Below, one piece after another: positions 1 through 10,420 of a stretch of DNA of 64,000 bases. Position 1 is the first letter of the stretch. The number at the start of each line of letters is the position of its first letter. This DNA is from Calamus simplicifolius (lineage: Eukaryota; Streptophyta; Magnoliopsida; Arecales; Arecaceae), in assembly GCA_900491605.1 (NCBI GenBank), contig UESW01004075.1, positions 1,695,511 through 1,759,510 of the forward strand. The letters are read 5' to 3'. A program made the translations under genes and the position numbers. A model generated the notes under the pieces. It was not told the origin of the DNA and searched no databases. It worked only from the letters and a program-made list of their open reading frames with translations.

Positions 1-1133
1 TTTAGAATTTTTATTTTCAAAAATTCTATTTCTTATAAGGTTAGTACTTTTCTTTTTATCAGAATTTTTATAGTTTGTTCTATCAAAGCCTTTAGTACTG
101 ACCTTAACTTTTGCTTTTTTATTTTAATATTTAATTTATCACATCATCTTTACATCATTAAAAGTAATTGATGAGACATCATTTGGGTGTCATGTAAATT
201 AGATTTTAGGCCACATCAGCTATAATTTTATAATTTTATAATTTGAATCTAACTAGTTACCTTTTCTTTTTGAGACTCATGAATAACCATGATTCTTAGA
301 GAAGTTCCAATCACATTTTCATAAATCAATTTCCAAATAAATTGAAAAAAAATTAGACTTAGTTAGTATTTCTAATAATATATGATTGGGATATGTTAGT
401 AATTGAATGAGAGAGAACATAATAGCTTGTTGAGAAATAAAAGGAGAGACAGGACTACTAACCATACTCCATTTTAATTAAATTAATCATCAAGAGAAAG
501 GTAGTATATGTGCTTAAGGAGTTTGAAAATGGAGAGGAAAGGTATCCTTCTCATGTTAATTAGATTAGCTTTCATTATTAAAATTCCACTTGTGTATGAG
601 TTTTTCTATACATAGCTAGTCTTAAGCCTGGATAAGGAAAAAGGGTTGTGGTAGTTCAACGATCAGTGTAAAACTATAGTCACATGATATGAACATAAAT
701 CCAATAACTAGTTTAGGATTAACACTTTGTTGTTGTTATTGTATTAAAATCTGAAGAGTTGTGGCAACTTTTTATGAAATTTCTTGGTCTCCTTTTTCTT
801 GTAATGTCGATTCATAAATATATGAGCCTTTCCAATTCCTATAATTTATATATTTATGTGATAAAAGATCATATCTATAGTGTTTTTAAAATTTTTCTTT
901 TTGTTGACTCATTAATGAATCCACTTCATAGTAATTTTGTTTCATGTAATGAATTAATTGGTCTTTCTCTTTTTTATGTGAAACAAATTTAATTGATTTT
1001 TTATTTTGAATCATAAAATGTTGGTTGATTCTATTTTAACATTTTTGCAGTACTAATCGAGATCATTTTGTTTGAGATCAATTATATTGATAATGGCCCT
1101 TAACTAGTTTTCCATTTCATTCATTCCAAAGTT
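1..1133. other. AT-rich intergenic spacer
   Basis: No gene, RNA gene or clear repeat was recognised here. Base composition is strongly AT-rich with many short A and T runs. The longest open stretch (759-992, +) is low-complexity, rich in F, L, Y and I, with no recognisable domain. The stretch lies upstream of the NLR relic and may contain its former promoter, but I could not single out a convincing TATA box. Confidence 0.6.
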
Positions 1134-2514
1134 ATGAATTTTGGGGAAACTAACGCCTGCTCCTGCTCTCCCGTAATTGCAGAGAAACCGAAGGGAGGTG
1201 AATGTGAGACTTCAACAGCAGCCACTAATCGATTCGAGATCTTCAATATGGACCTCTCCCCCATTATCACGTCCTTGAAGCATGAGAATGCTTTGTTTAT
1301 CCATGTCCGTGGGTGGCGGCGGGAGCTGGGAGTTGGGGCATCTGCCATCCTAGTGCACGTTGCAAAAGACATGAGCTCCAAATCGATTGTCGGGATCCAA
1401 TTCGACAAAATGATATGCGTGAGATTGCCGAGGAAGCAAAGCCCTCGATTGGTGCAGCGGATGATCGCGGAGAAGCTAAACCTCGATCCTGCTACGATGG
1501 CCCTGTTCGATGAGCAGGATGAAAACGATGACTTTCGAGGGGTGAAGAGGGGTAAGAGAGACCTGATCGATAAAGTAGCAAAGGCAATCGACCTGAGCTT
1601 GAGGGGTAAAACATTCTTGCTCCTTCTTTTTAATCTTGGATTTGAAATTGACATTGCGGAATTAGGAATTATAATAGCACGACGAAGTGGCAACAAAATG
1701 ATTTTCACTACCCAGTGGAAATTTAGACAGAAACAAGACAAGAATGGCAAACTCTTGATCCCATATGTGGCTTCTCCCACTTATCTTGACACCGGTCCTT
1801 ATTTCAGCGGACAAACAACATATGTCGAAGCTGTGTTGGAGTGCTTGCACATGGAGGCTAGCGAAATAGCTGATTATGTCAATGGTATTCAAGCAGGAGC
1901 AGCTTGACTCCAGAAAAGGTCCTCCAGTGCTTCTGGTATGTCATTTTGCTCCAGTTGGTGCTGCACATTAATGAAGTTGCGAGGGTTGCCAGGTACTTGG
2001 TGGCAGAGGAGCTCATCCAAGGAGACGAAGCCTGGGAGATAGCCAAGGCTGTGTTTAAAGAGCTGAAAAATCAATGCATGGATCCAGAATTCCTCAAGAA
2101 AGCAGCAGACATGGCCTTCCGGCACGCAAAACAGGACCTGCAGAAGAAACAAGACTTGCTGCACCCGAGCAAGTTGCTGAAGATATTGATGCCGAGAGAG
2201 CAACAGAGTGGTGATGTCAAGGACTGGAAGGACTGCCACTGGCTAGCAGTGGAGGATGATTCAATAAAAGCACTCCTGTCCGAGGGAGCCATGGAATCTT
2301 CCTCCAATCTGTCCACCTTGCTCCTCAAGTCCTGCATTTTTCAAGATGGTTTGTTACCGGACGGCTTCTTCCAGGATGCAAGCAGCCTCCGAGTACTTGT
2401 TCTCTCAGACTCCAACATCTCGTCCCTGCCTTCCTCCATCCTTTGCCTTAACAACCTGAGGCTTCTTGAGCTACGGCACTGCCAAAATTTGGTGACCCTA
2501 GGCATTTCGATTGA

Positions 2515-2796
2515 TGCTTTATTTGAGAACATGCAGGGATTACAAGTTCTCGACCTTTCTTACAACAGCAAAATCGAGTCACTACCAAGGAGCCTCTCTA
2601 AAGCTTCCAGCCTCAAGATACTAATTCTCAATGGATGCTCGTGTGAGCTTCCAGACGATTTATTTGCACACATGCAGGAGTTACAAGTTCTCGACCTTTC
2701 TTACAACAGCAAAATCGAGTCACTACCAAGGAGCCTCTCCAAAGCTACCAGCCTCAAGATGCTTATTCTCGATGGATGCTCGAGCTTGAAGATGCT
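2515..2796 (+). repeat. 141-bp in-frame tandem duplication in the NLR LRR region
   Basis: Two adjacent units offset by exactly 141 bp (47 codons, about two LRRs) are nearly identical. The first has its ATGCAG at 2531 and the second at 2672. Both encode LQVLDLSYNSKIESLPRSLS with very few differences. The high identity implies a recent duplication or gene conversion within the repeat region, a common way for LRR arrays to change size. Confidence 0.88.
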
Positions 2797-3244
2797 CTTG
2801 CCTCGATGGAAGCACCTTCCGTCATCGATCAAGGAGATCAGCCTCAAAGATTGTTTGTCTCTACAAGAGGCGGATACTACTGGAGATCTATTACTTCCAC
2901 CGATGCAAAACCTCAGGACCTTCCGCCATTCCGGTTCCAGAATGACCAAGCTCTGTCTAAGGGGTTGCTGTAGATTGGAGGAAGTGGAGTTGTCCCATCT
3001 ACTTGAACTCGAGGAGCTCAATCTTTCTGGCACTGCGATCAAAATGCTAGATCCTACCGTGGTGAACCTCCCGCAGCTTAAGCGGTTGATTCTACTAGGC
3101 TGCGAGCACATCAGGAGAGTCCCATGGCATGAATTTACACGGTTTCCTCAGGAATTCTACCTGGATCAATGCGGCAAAGTTGATTGCTATGAATCATTCC
3201 AATGCCAACGACCTGAAGATGGCACTGGATTTCGCATGATTGTC

Positions 3245-3291
3245 AGGGATGCCAGGCTCTTCAGGGATGCCGGGCTCTTCAGGGATGTCAG
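3245..3291 (+). repeat. 18-bp tandem repeat in the NLR coding region
   Basis: Two full copies and a partial third copy of an 18-bp unit encode RDARLF, RDAGLF and RDVRYY in the open frame. This small in-frame expansion lies near the end of the second open frame, before the second frameshift. Confidence 0.75.
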
Positions 3292-4235
3292 ATACTATAT
3301 ATTCTTCCTTTCATTTACCGAAGATTTGACATCCACATATGTTCCTCCGTCCAAGGAATCGAGAGAGAGGATATTAAGATCAAGAGGAGTAAGAAGGATC
3401 GTTTTGGAAGGGATTCCTTCACTTACAGAGATATTTTGTGCTGACCAAAAGCAGCTCTCAAGAATGCCCTACTCCTCCCGTTCCTTTAGAAAGCCATGTG
3501 GAGATCAGTGGAGGTACCCGATTCCCAAGCGCTCTATATCGACTTCTTAATTTTACCGATTCTTTATTCGTGCACTCTGACGATTCCACCAAGTCTTTGA
3601 CCGACTTTAATTCATTTATGACTATAATCAAACAGTGTCGGATTGAGAGCTGTCACCGCATGGATGTTGTTTTTGGCAGAACAGGGAGATATGCTCTTCA
3701 ATCGTTGGAGAGCATATGGGCCTCTAATCTTGCGAGGGCAACTGCTGTGATCACGAGAGAAAGCATCGAAGAATCAGTAGGCTGGATCAACCTGAGGCAC
3801 ATATATTTGGAGTACTGCACCAGCCTCAAGTATGTCGCCTATTATAAGTCTGCATTGCAAGAGCTGGAGACTCTTCACATCACTTACTGCGACGATCTCA
3901 AGGAGATATTCATACAACAAAATGAAGGTGAAGGTGAAGATCCCATGCACCTCCCAAAGCTGAGATCCATACATCTGAAGGAGCTTCCCAAGCTGGAGAA
4001 TATCTGCAAGACTAACATCTCCTCGTCAGTGCTGCAAGAGCTCAAGTTCAGGGGCTGCTGGAGTCTGCGACGGCTTCCAATTTTCACTCCATCAGAGCCT
4101 CTAGTGGTCAGCTGTGAGCGTGATTGGTGGGAAAGGCTTGAGTGGGGTGGCACCAATGCCAACCATGATTCCTCTCCCTTCGAACCGCACCATAGCCCTC
4201 ACTATAAAAGGCGGATACAAAAGACTGTATTGTGA

Positions 4236-4460
4236 TCAGTGATTGCCCCTCCAGGTCCAAGCTGCAGACTCCAATCAGGCATTTAATTACTTTACCCTGC
4301 TCTATTTGCTTTCAATATTTGATTCCTACTGCCTCTTATCAAGAAGAATAAGAAGACAGCTTGTTTGTGTATTTGATTCCAGAAACTTATTTGTGTTTGC
4401 TTTTATGTACCCCAAGAAAATGTGTGTGTGTGTTGGTTGCTGAAAATAATAAACAAAATG
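4236..4460 (+). terminator. Probable 3' UTR / polyadenylation region of the NLR relic
   Basis: Directly after the NLR stop the sequence becomes T-rich, with TGTGTGTG runs and an AATAATAAA cluster near 4445-4455, an arrangement resembling a plant far-upstream and near-upstream polyadenylation signal. The 66-codon open stretch here (4243-4443) looks like chance. This is inferred from position and composition only. Confidence 0.35.
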
Positions 4461-7022
4461 CTTTAGAAACTAAAAAATAGAGCTACAAATTAAGTTGCTC
4501 AGCTGATGTGCTATATTCTCTCATTGCTTAGTGAAATTTTTTTGAGTGATTGCTCTTTGTTACCATAGCATTGCCCCCGAGGCCAGAGTAAATAATCTAT
4601 GAACATGCTAACTATAATCCTTATATCGATATGAAAATTATGGTTTCTGGCTGTTTGTTTTCCTACTGGTCTTATTCTATCAATGTATTCATCAAGCGTA
4701 GAGCATCACATTTTACAACAAAGCTATAAGGGAAGAAATAGAGTTCCATTTCTTGTGGCTCTAATCGAGGGCAGCATCGATTTAAGTAAATTTTTGCAAT
4801 GAAATCATTATAAACTCCAATAATATAGGCCACAACCATAACCCATGAGTTGTTGAAATGCCACTTAAGAGACCTCTCGAGCACACAGGATGGTGATGCC
4901 TGAGAAGGACCACCAAGCAAGGGAGTAATAGCTCATGACTGTTGCAGACTTAGTTTCTTGTTTGATCAAGAACTAGTTCAAATTGTGATGATTCTAAGTA
5001 TGCTTGGATAAACTAGTTTGTAGTGCCAATCTGCTATTATAAAATTGGAAATTATTCCTCAAAAGTGCAGCATTGCTACATATATTTGTCTTTCAAAAAG
5101 AATGCTGAGAGGGACATTGCTGGAAACAGGATACCTTGGAATATAATTTCCTTCACCAGCCAAGAACAACCTCGTCTTGGTAACTTGTATGCCCAAACTG
5201 TGAGTGAATTTGGCATGCAAATGGATTCCTACACAATTAGGTGTGGTCAACGCATTCGAAACGATCGAGCAACTCCTGGTTATTGCAAGGCATAAATTTA
5301 TTTTTTTTTAAAATAACACAATTTATCATGATTAATTTCAAAAATAAATAATTTTTCAAACATAATATTAAAATTATTTTAATTTTATTTTATTTATTCT
5401 TTTAGTATCAGAATAATTTAAGTATTATTCTTCTTACTCAAATCTCAACTTATAATCCAATTTGTATGCATCATGTGGCTCTACAAAGATAAAATCAAAG
5501 TAGTATGAGCTAATAGCTTTATAAGAATCCTCTCACATATTAATATAATTATTATAAATATTAAAAATAAGAAATCAATATAACAACTATGGATCCTTAT
5601 ACTTCATTTGTAATCCAATTCTGATAATGAGATTTAACTCAAAAACTTAGTCAAGATCTTGGTTGGATGCAAAACTCAACTTAGATTTGTTCACGTTGCA
5701 TCTCTAAATACATCATATTATTGATAATATGTTTATTTCCTTTAGATTAAAATTAATTAAATTCCTTATTTTTGTTTTTGAAGATGAATGATGAACACAA
5801 TTGTTTTATGAAGACTACCCATTTTTCAGCATTAATAAAAATATTTCTCAAAGTCATGGAGAATCATGAAGGATTGACCTTGACCATATATCTGAACTTA
5901 CTCACATAGAACATGAAGCAGATTTTCCTTGACTGCTCTCCCAAATTTTATAGGTCCATACAAGCAATAATTAATGCCTTTTTCTTTCTCTCTTTTCAAG
6001 TTAAGAAAAACCTTCTCATTCAGAAAACATGGTGTGATTAAAAATTCTATATCCCGTAAGAAGTGATTTCAACTCAAGTGCTATTTACTAAACTTTCTAT
6101 TGTCATATTATGATCTATAAAACTGAAACCACTTTGATGAGGTAAGAGTTAAATGTATTGTGTAGTTAGACATAGGGTTAATACCATTTGCATGTTTTTT
6201 AAGTTCACAAAGTAATGATCTTAAGTGCTATTTGCTAAACTTCAGCCGTCATGGTATAATATATAAAACTGAAATCATTTAGATAACTAACTTAAAAGGT
6301 ATGGTTTAAATCGTCTTAGGGTTACCAAATTTGCATAACTTTTTACTATGTACTTTTTGTAGTCTTCCTATATTTTTTCCCCAGGTGCATCAAAATCTAG
6401 GCGATATGAAAATGTTAGGAATATGATGATGGGAGACAAAGTAAATCTCATATTTGAAGGACATTTTGCTTCTATTTTCATTTGGCAAAATGCATGTGAA
6501 TTCATTGTAAGATCCATGAATGGATACAAACAACTCTGTTAGGACACCCCAAAGGTTATGTAACAATCAAATCCAAAACACAAATTATGATGTTGATCGA
6601 TTCTTGATGTTCTCAATCATAGTTTATAGATACATGATGAAATCTTGTTAGTAAAAATAATGGATCACATGCACATGAAAATATTTTTATAATTTTTTTT
6701 ATTTTCAATACTTGCTTATTGTCATAAGATGAGTGTTTTCACAATGCTGGCAACATGCTCAATAGCTGCAACTAATCTTGATATAATGGCATAGAACATT
6801 TAAATTTGCATCTTTAAAGGGAAAAAGTTAAACAAAGAGGTGCATAGAGGAGCAACATGTTTAAGAAAGTACTATCAAGGTACAAATATTGGTTAACTGG
6901 GCCTTCAAACACAATGCAAGTGTTAGTTCGTAATAGATCAACTTTGTTGCCAATTCCCAGGCGTCAGTCGAGATGGGATGGTGCTACCTTTTAGACGTGC
7001 TTACATAATTGAATACCACGCC
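4461..7022. other. Intergenic spacer, no recognised gene
   Basis: Mostly AT-rich DNA. A 90-codon open stretch at 5023-5295 (+) and a 52-codon one at 6387-6542 (+), the latter after a pyrimidine-rich TTTTTTCCCCAG acceptor-like site, have no recognisable domain. They could be exon relics but are not supported as genes. Confidence 0.5.
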
Positions 7023-7510
7023 CAATGTTTTAAAAACCGGATCAAAGAACCAGCTTGACATTTGGGTCATGGGTCAATCGATTAGATCGGATAAATCGAT
7101 TTGATCGAACCGATGATATCATAATTAATTTTTAATTTAATAATATAAAAAATAAAATATAAATATCATTTCAAGTAAAAAATTAAAAATCCAAAAAACC
7201 CAATCCTAATTTTATTTATCAAACTACAAAAATATACTAACTATGGGATTCAAACCCATGACCACTTGATTACAAATCTTCTCACTTAACCACTCAAATA
7301 TTCTTCTAATTTTTTCACTTGTCAAAACAAAAAGTCTAAAAACCGAGGTGGAATCGGTTCTTTAAAACCCGGTCGTTTCAGTAGGAATTTTTTCAGTTTT
7401 TATCGGATCATATAAAGATCAACTTTAACAATAAAATTGAATCGAACTGATGACCGATTTCCGATTGGACCGGTTTAACCGACCAATCTGGTCCAGTTTT
7501 AAAAACAATG
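7023..7510. mobile_element. MITE-like element with imperfect terminal inverted repeats
   Basis: The stretch begins CAATGTTTTAAAAACCGG and ends with an imperfect inverse of it (7493-7510; 15 of 18 positions match). Both arms are rich in ACCGG/CCGGT words, a pattern common in short non-autonomous plant elements. It is about 488 bp and has no coding capacity. A tRNA B-box-like GGATTCAAACCC lies inside, near 7244-7256. No clear target duplication was found, so the exact ends are uncertain. Confidence 0.45.
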
Positions 7511-7874
7511 ACCATGCCAACAAAATTCTCATGTGAAACAGTCGCAAGACCATTCACATGGGTGACTGGTGCTTTCGGATAGAGTTGACAGCAGATGATC
7601 CAAAGTAACATGCGAACAAGCTAACAAAACCATCAACCAAATTTTTAACTCATTTGGGATTACCCATGAAACCCTTACAGTATTAATAAAACTTGATATA
7701 TGACTGCAAATATTAAATGAAATAAATAAAACTATGGCATCATATATTATATGCAAGCTAACATCATCATGATCGTAGCATTATGATTAGACTTTCGGAT
7801 TTAGGAAATATAATTTTGTGACGTCTGATATATTTCTCAGGTGCGCTTTACAAACAGTGACAATAACATAAAAG
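7511..7874. other. Spacer between the MITE-like element and element A
   Basis: About 360 bp of AT-rich sequence with no gene or repeat recognised. It ends at the CAAAC target duplication of element A, and so is the original left flank of that insertion. Confidence 0.5.
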
Positions 7875-8040
7875 CAAACTGTTGAGGGGTAAAATCACCG
7901 TTGCATTCATAATCGTGTAAGTGGCTAGGGTTAGCCCTGGCTCTCACATGCTGAACAATACCCGCCAGAAATAAGTCAGCTTCTATAAGTTGGGGCGCCT
8001 TAGTCCCTCACCGAGCCAAGGATTCCCAAGGCACGGGTTA

Positions 8041-8130
8041 CATCTCTCGGCGCCTCCAGCCGAGCTATCTCCTCTCTCGGCGCCTCCAGCCGAGCTATCT
8101 CGTCTCTCGACATCGCCAGCCGAGCTATCC
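8041..8130 (+). repeat. Three 30-bp hairpin units in the A LTR
   Basis: Each unit contains CTCGGC-7 nt-GCCGAG or a degenerate form of it, so each can fold as a 6-bp stem. Units start near 8045, 8075 and 8105. The 3' LTR has four units (55803-55920), which accounts for its extra length. Confidence 0.85.
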
Positions 8131-8423
8131 TTATCGTTCGGCCTAGCCTGAATGACATTTACACCTCTACGGACTTTAACGCGGGAGAGCTTAAGCCCGT
8201 AAGGTTCCAAACAGATATCATATCCGGGAGTGGCCTAGGATCCACGATTGTTGCCTAGAGCCTTGAAGCCTATACAACAGTTGAACCTCGGGATATCAAC
8301 AAGCTCTCTCAGCCGTTGATCCTCTAACTAACCAGATACAAATCCCACCGATCTCATAACAGACTGGATTCAGATCCTAACAACTTTCGGACCCGCGACA
8401 CCTCCGGTAACCAGGTGATTCTC

Positions 8424-8430
8424 TATAAAT
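8424..8430 (+). promoter_or_regulatory. TATA box of element A LTR
   Basis: TATAAAT lies in CTCTATAAATACC about 340 bp before the LTR end, a plausible U3/R promoter site. The same box is kept in the 3' LTR at 56216-56222. Confidence 0.65.
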
Positions 8431-8766
8431 ACCACAGCTTCAGATCCTCTTAGGTATGCCATCTCTGCATGCTCAACGCACTTCTTTGCACAACCAGGGC
8501 GCTCGCATACCTACTCACCCTCTTTCCGCCATTAACGCTCTGCTCAGAGCTTCCGGGAGGCCCCTGGAAAGTCTCTTCAGCGAGAGCCTTCTCCTCACAT
8601 TTGTTGACTATCGATCTCCACTGACTTGAGCGTCGGAGGGTCTTCCGCAGAGGGTCATCCCCAACGCCTCTCACATGAGGACTGTTTTGCAGGTCCGCCC
8701 AGGAGGAAGCCCATCTCGAAGACCGATCGTGCCCGAGTTGGAGGACGAATTTCAGCAGCAACAGAT

Positions 8767-8784
8767 TGGCGCTAGAGGAAGGGC
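8767..8784 (+). other. Element A primer binding site
   Basis: Three bases after the LTR end lies TGGCGCTAGAGGAAGGG. The TGG start fits pairing with a tRNA 3' CCA end. The position is that expected of a PBS; I do not assign the tRNA. Confidence 0.65.
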
Positions 8785-9146
8785 CTCAAGTCCCATAAAC
8801 TTATGATCCAGGAGACAAGGATCTCAGTCTGAAAGAGAACTTCTCCCATGGCCAATTTGAAGGAAGGCTACCTTTGAAGCCCGAGATCAGGTCGCCTCTC
8901 AAAGGCCTGATCTGGTGAGCAGCGTTGCACCGCCACCTCCACCAGTTGAGACTCCATCGCCACTGGCGGCCCCGGTAACCCAGGACCAGTTTGCCTCACT
9001 GGTCTAGCAAGTCCAGGCTCTGGCCCACTTGATTCAGGGGCATTCCGAAGCCCCTCGTCCGGCTGCTCCTACCCCTCATCCCCCTGAGGAGGATGCAGTC
9101 CCCGCCCATCCAACAATCTCTTCTTCCGGCCAGCATGGGGTTGCAG
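8785..9146 (+). pseudogene. Element A leader and N-terminal gag fragment
   Basis: After the primer site one frame (about 8876 onward, continuing through 9029-9146) reads proline- and alanine-rich sequence ending HPTISSSGQHGVAV, interrupted by a TAG at 9006-9008 probably derived from CAG. Proline-rich N-terminal gag sequence is common in Tat elements. Element B is inserted directly after 9146 and the TGCAG target duplication marks the cut. The remaining gag is at 16600-16812 and 24043-25080. The true start codon could not be fixed. Confidence 0.6.
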
Positions 9147-10409
9147 TGTTAGGGTCCCCGGTCAAGGACTCCAAAACATTCACCAACTCCTCCGCACGAT
9201 CCGCTCCAACACCACAATCGATCCTTCCGAACCGTTTCCAGTAACACACGAGCATGGTAATTAGGATCTAACACACAAGAAATGACGAATGCCTCACTGT
9301 TATTACGAAGAACGTAGTCTCAGGATTATTAGTCCTTCAAACCACCAGAACACAAGAACACTCGTACAAGGGTTATTAGCCCAATCACACCCCAAACTTA
9401 AGAGGTTATCAGCCCCCAAGTTTACTGGCATAAACGTTGGCCAACATTCATAAGCTTTCTAAGCTTACAAACACAACTCTCCCCCTTCCCTATTGCTCCT
9501 GAGGAGTGCTTATATAGGCATCCTCAGGAGTTTCCAAAATCCTACCAACCTAATCAAATCAAATCTAGATCAAATCTTTAAGATTCTAAGGAAACAATTC
9601 GAAACAATTCTTAGAATCAAGGAGATTTGACGATACATGCCTAAAACAACTTAACTGAAAAGGAAACTAATCTTCTAGAGTTTAGGAGAAACATCCTAAA
9701 TCTAGAAGATATGATTTATTCAATCACTCCCCACAAGGAAATCAATCTCTGAAGATATCTCCATAATGCACTTGATCTCGCCGCCGTCCTCCGCCCTACA
9801 CGGTGGCACCGCCGCTATTCTCCTCCATGGGTGGTGATGCTCCTCCGACTCCCCAGGCCATGCTCGTTACATCCCGCTCGGTCACCGCTAAGACTGGTGG
9901 TGCTCCGTCGCCGGAGGTGGCTGCTGTGGGTAGCCACTCTTGATCATCTGCTACTTGTTGGCTAGGCTAGTTGCCAAAGTCTTGCTGTGGTAGTTTGTCA
10001 AGGCAAGTCTGGGTGCTGGCCCTAGGCTTGCCATGGCATGGCTGTGGTGCTTTGGCCGTGCACGCTATGGGCATGTCAGGGGCGCCCATAAGTGTCACAG
10101 GGGCCGCATCTTGCAACTTATCCTTCCCGTCGTGGCCATGTAGGCCATGCTCTTCGCTTGGGATCCTTTCATTCCTCTTGATCATCTGCTACTTGTTGGC
10201 TAGGCTAGTGGCCAAAGTCTTGCTGTGGTACTTTGTCAAGGCAAGTCTGGGTGCTGGCCCTAGGCTTGCCATGGCATGGCTGTGGTGCTTTGGCCGTGCA
10301 CGCTATGGGCATGTCAGGGGCGCCCATAAGTGTCACAGGGGCCGCATCTTGCAACTTATCCTTCCCGTCGTGGCCATGTAGGCCATGGTCTTCGCTTGGG
10401 ATCCTTTCA
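9147..10409 (-). repeat. Element B 3' LTR with internal 238-bp tandem duplication
   Basis: 1263 bp, against 1026 bp for its partner. The excess is a direct duplication: the segment beginning TGATCATCTG at 9941 recurs at 10179 (offset 238 bp). The duplicated block includes the LTR terminus plus about four bases of the adjacent polypurine tract. A TATA box on the minus strand lies at 9510-9516. Confidence 0.9.
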
Positions 10410-10420
10410 TTCCCCCTTCC
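10410..10420 (-). other. Element B polypurine tract
   Basis: On the minus strand GGAAGGGGGAA lies directly before the TGAAAGGATCC start of the 3' LTR, the position of the plus-strand primer. Element C has the identical tract at 22997-23007. Confidence 0.8.

Larger units (their letters stand above)
1134..4235 (+). pseudogene. NLR (NB-ARC/LRR) disease-resistance gene relic, two frameshifts
   Basis: NLR proteins are intracellular immune receptors. Three consecutive open frames make one gene body. Frame 1 (1134-1907, 257 codons) holds a degraded NB-ARC region: the P-loop position reads GVGASAIL (residues 66-73), lacking the Walker A lysine; the kinase-2 position reads FLLLLFNLGFEID (161-173), lacking the usual acidic pair; an RNBS-B-like KMIFTTQ follows. 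No GLPL or MHD motif and no N-terminal coiled coil were found. Frame 2 (about 1874-3550) holds a winged-helix-like segment, then leucine-rich repeats. Frame 3 (about 3438-4235) holds C-terminal LRRs and a tail with WWERLEWGG, familiar from monocot NLRs. The frame changes at 1874-1907 and 3438-3495 sit inside homologous sequence, with no plausible intron. The start is the first ATG of the frame and may not be the ancestral one. Pseudogene is most likely; sequencing errors could explain the frameshifts but not the lost motifs. Confidence 0.85.
7880..8763 (+). repeat. Element A 5' LTR
   Basis: 884-bp LTR, TG...CA ended, matching 55642-56554 throughout. It contains three 30-bp hairpin units (8041-8130) and a TATA box (8424-8430). 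Many of the differences from the 3' copy are transitions. Confidence 0.95.

Noticed and set aside
1121..1780. 219-codon open frame on the minus strand
   Set aside because: It overlaps the NLR frame entirely, shows no domain, and is a shadow of the plus-strand coding sequence.
1881..1910. An intron joining the first two NLR frames
   Set aside because: Only a 12-bp GT...AG interval is available, far too short for splicing; a frameshift is the simpler reading.
5023..5295. 90-codon open frame (plus)
   Set aside because: No recognisable domain, no clear gene context and AT-rich surroundings; kept only as a note in the spacer entry.
7235..7262. tRNA-like B box (GGATTCAAACCC)
   Set aside because: No A box at the right spacing, no acceptor stem and no cloverleaf could be formed; it lies inside the MITE-like element.
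9147..10409. Solo LTR
   Set aside because: It pairs with 15574-16599, has a polypurine tract and pol beside it, and the TGCAG duplication flanks the pair, so it is the 3' LTR of a complete element.
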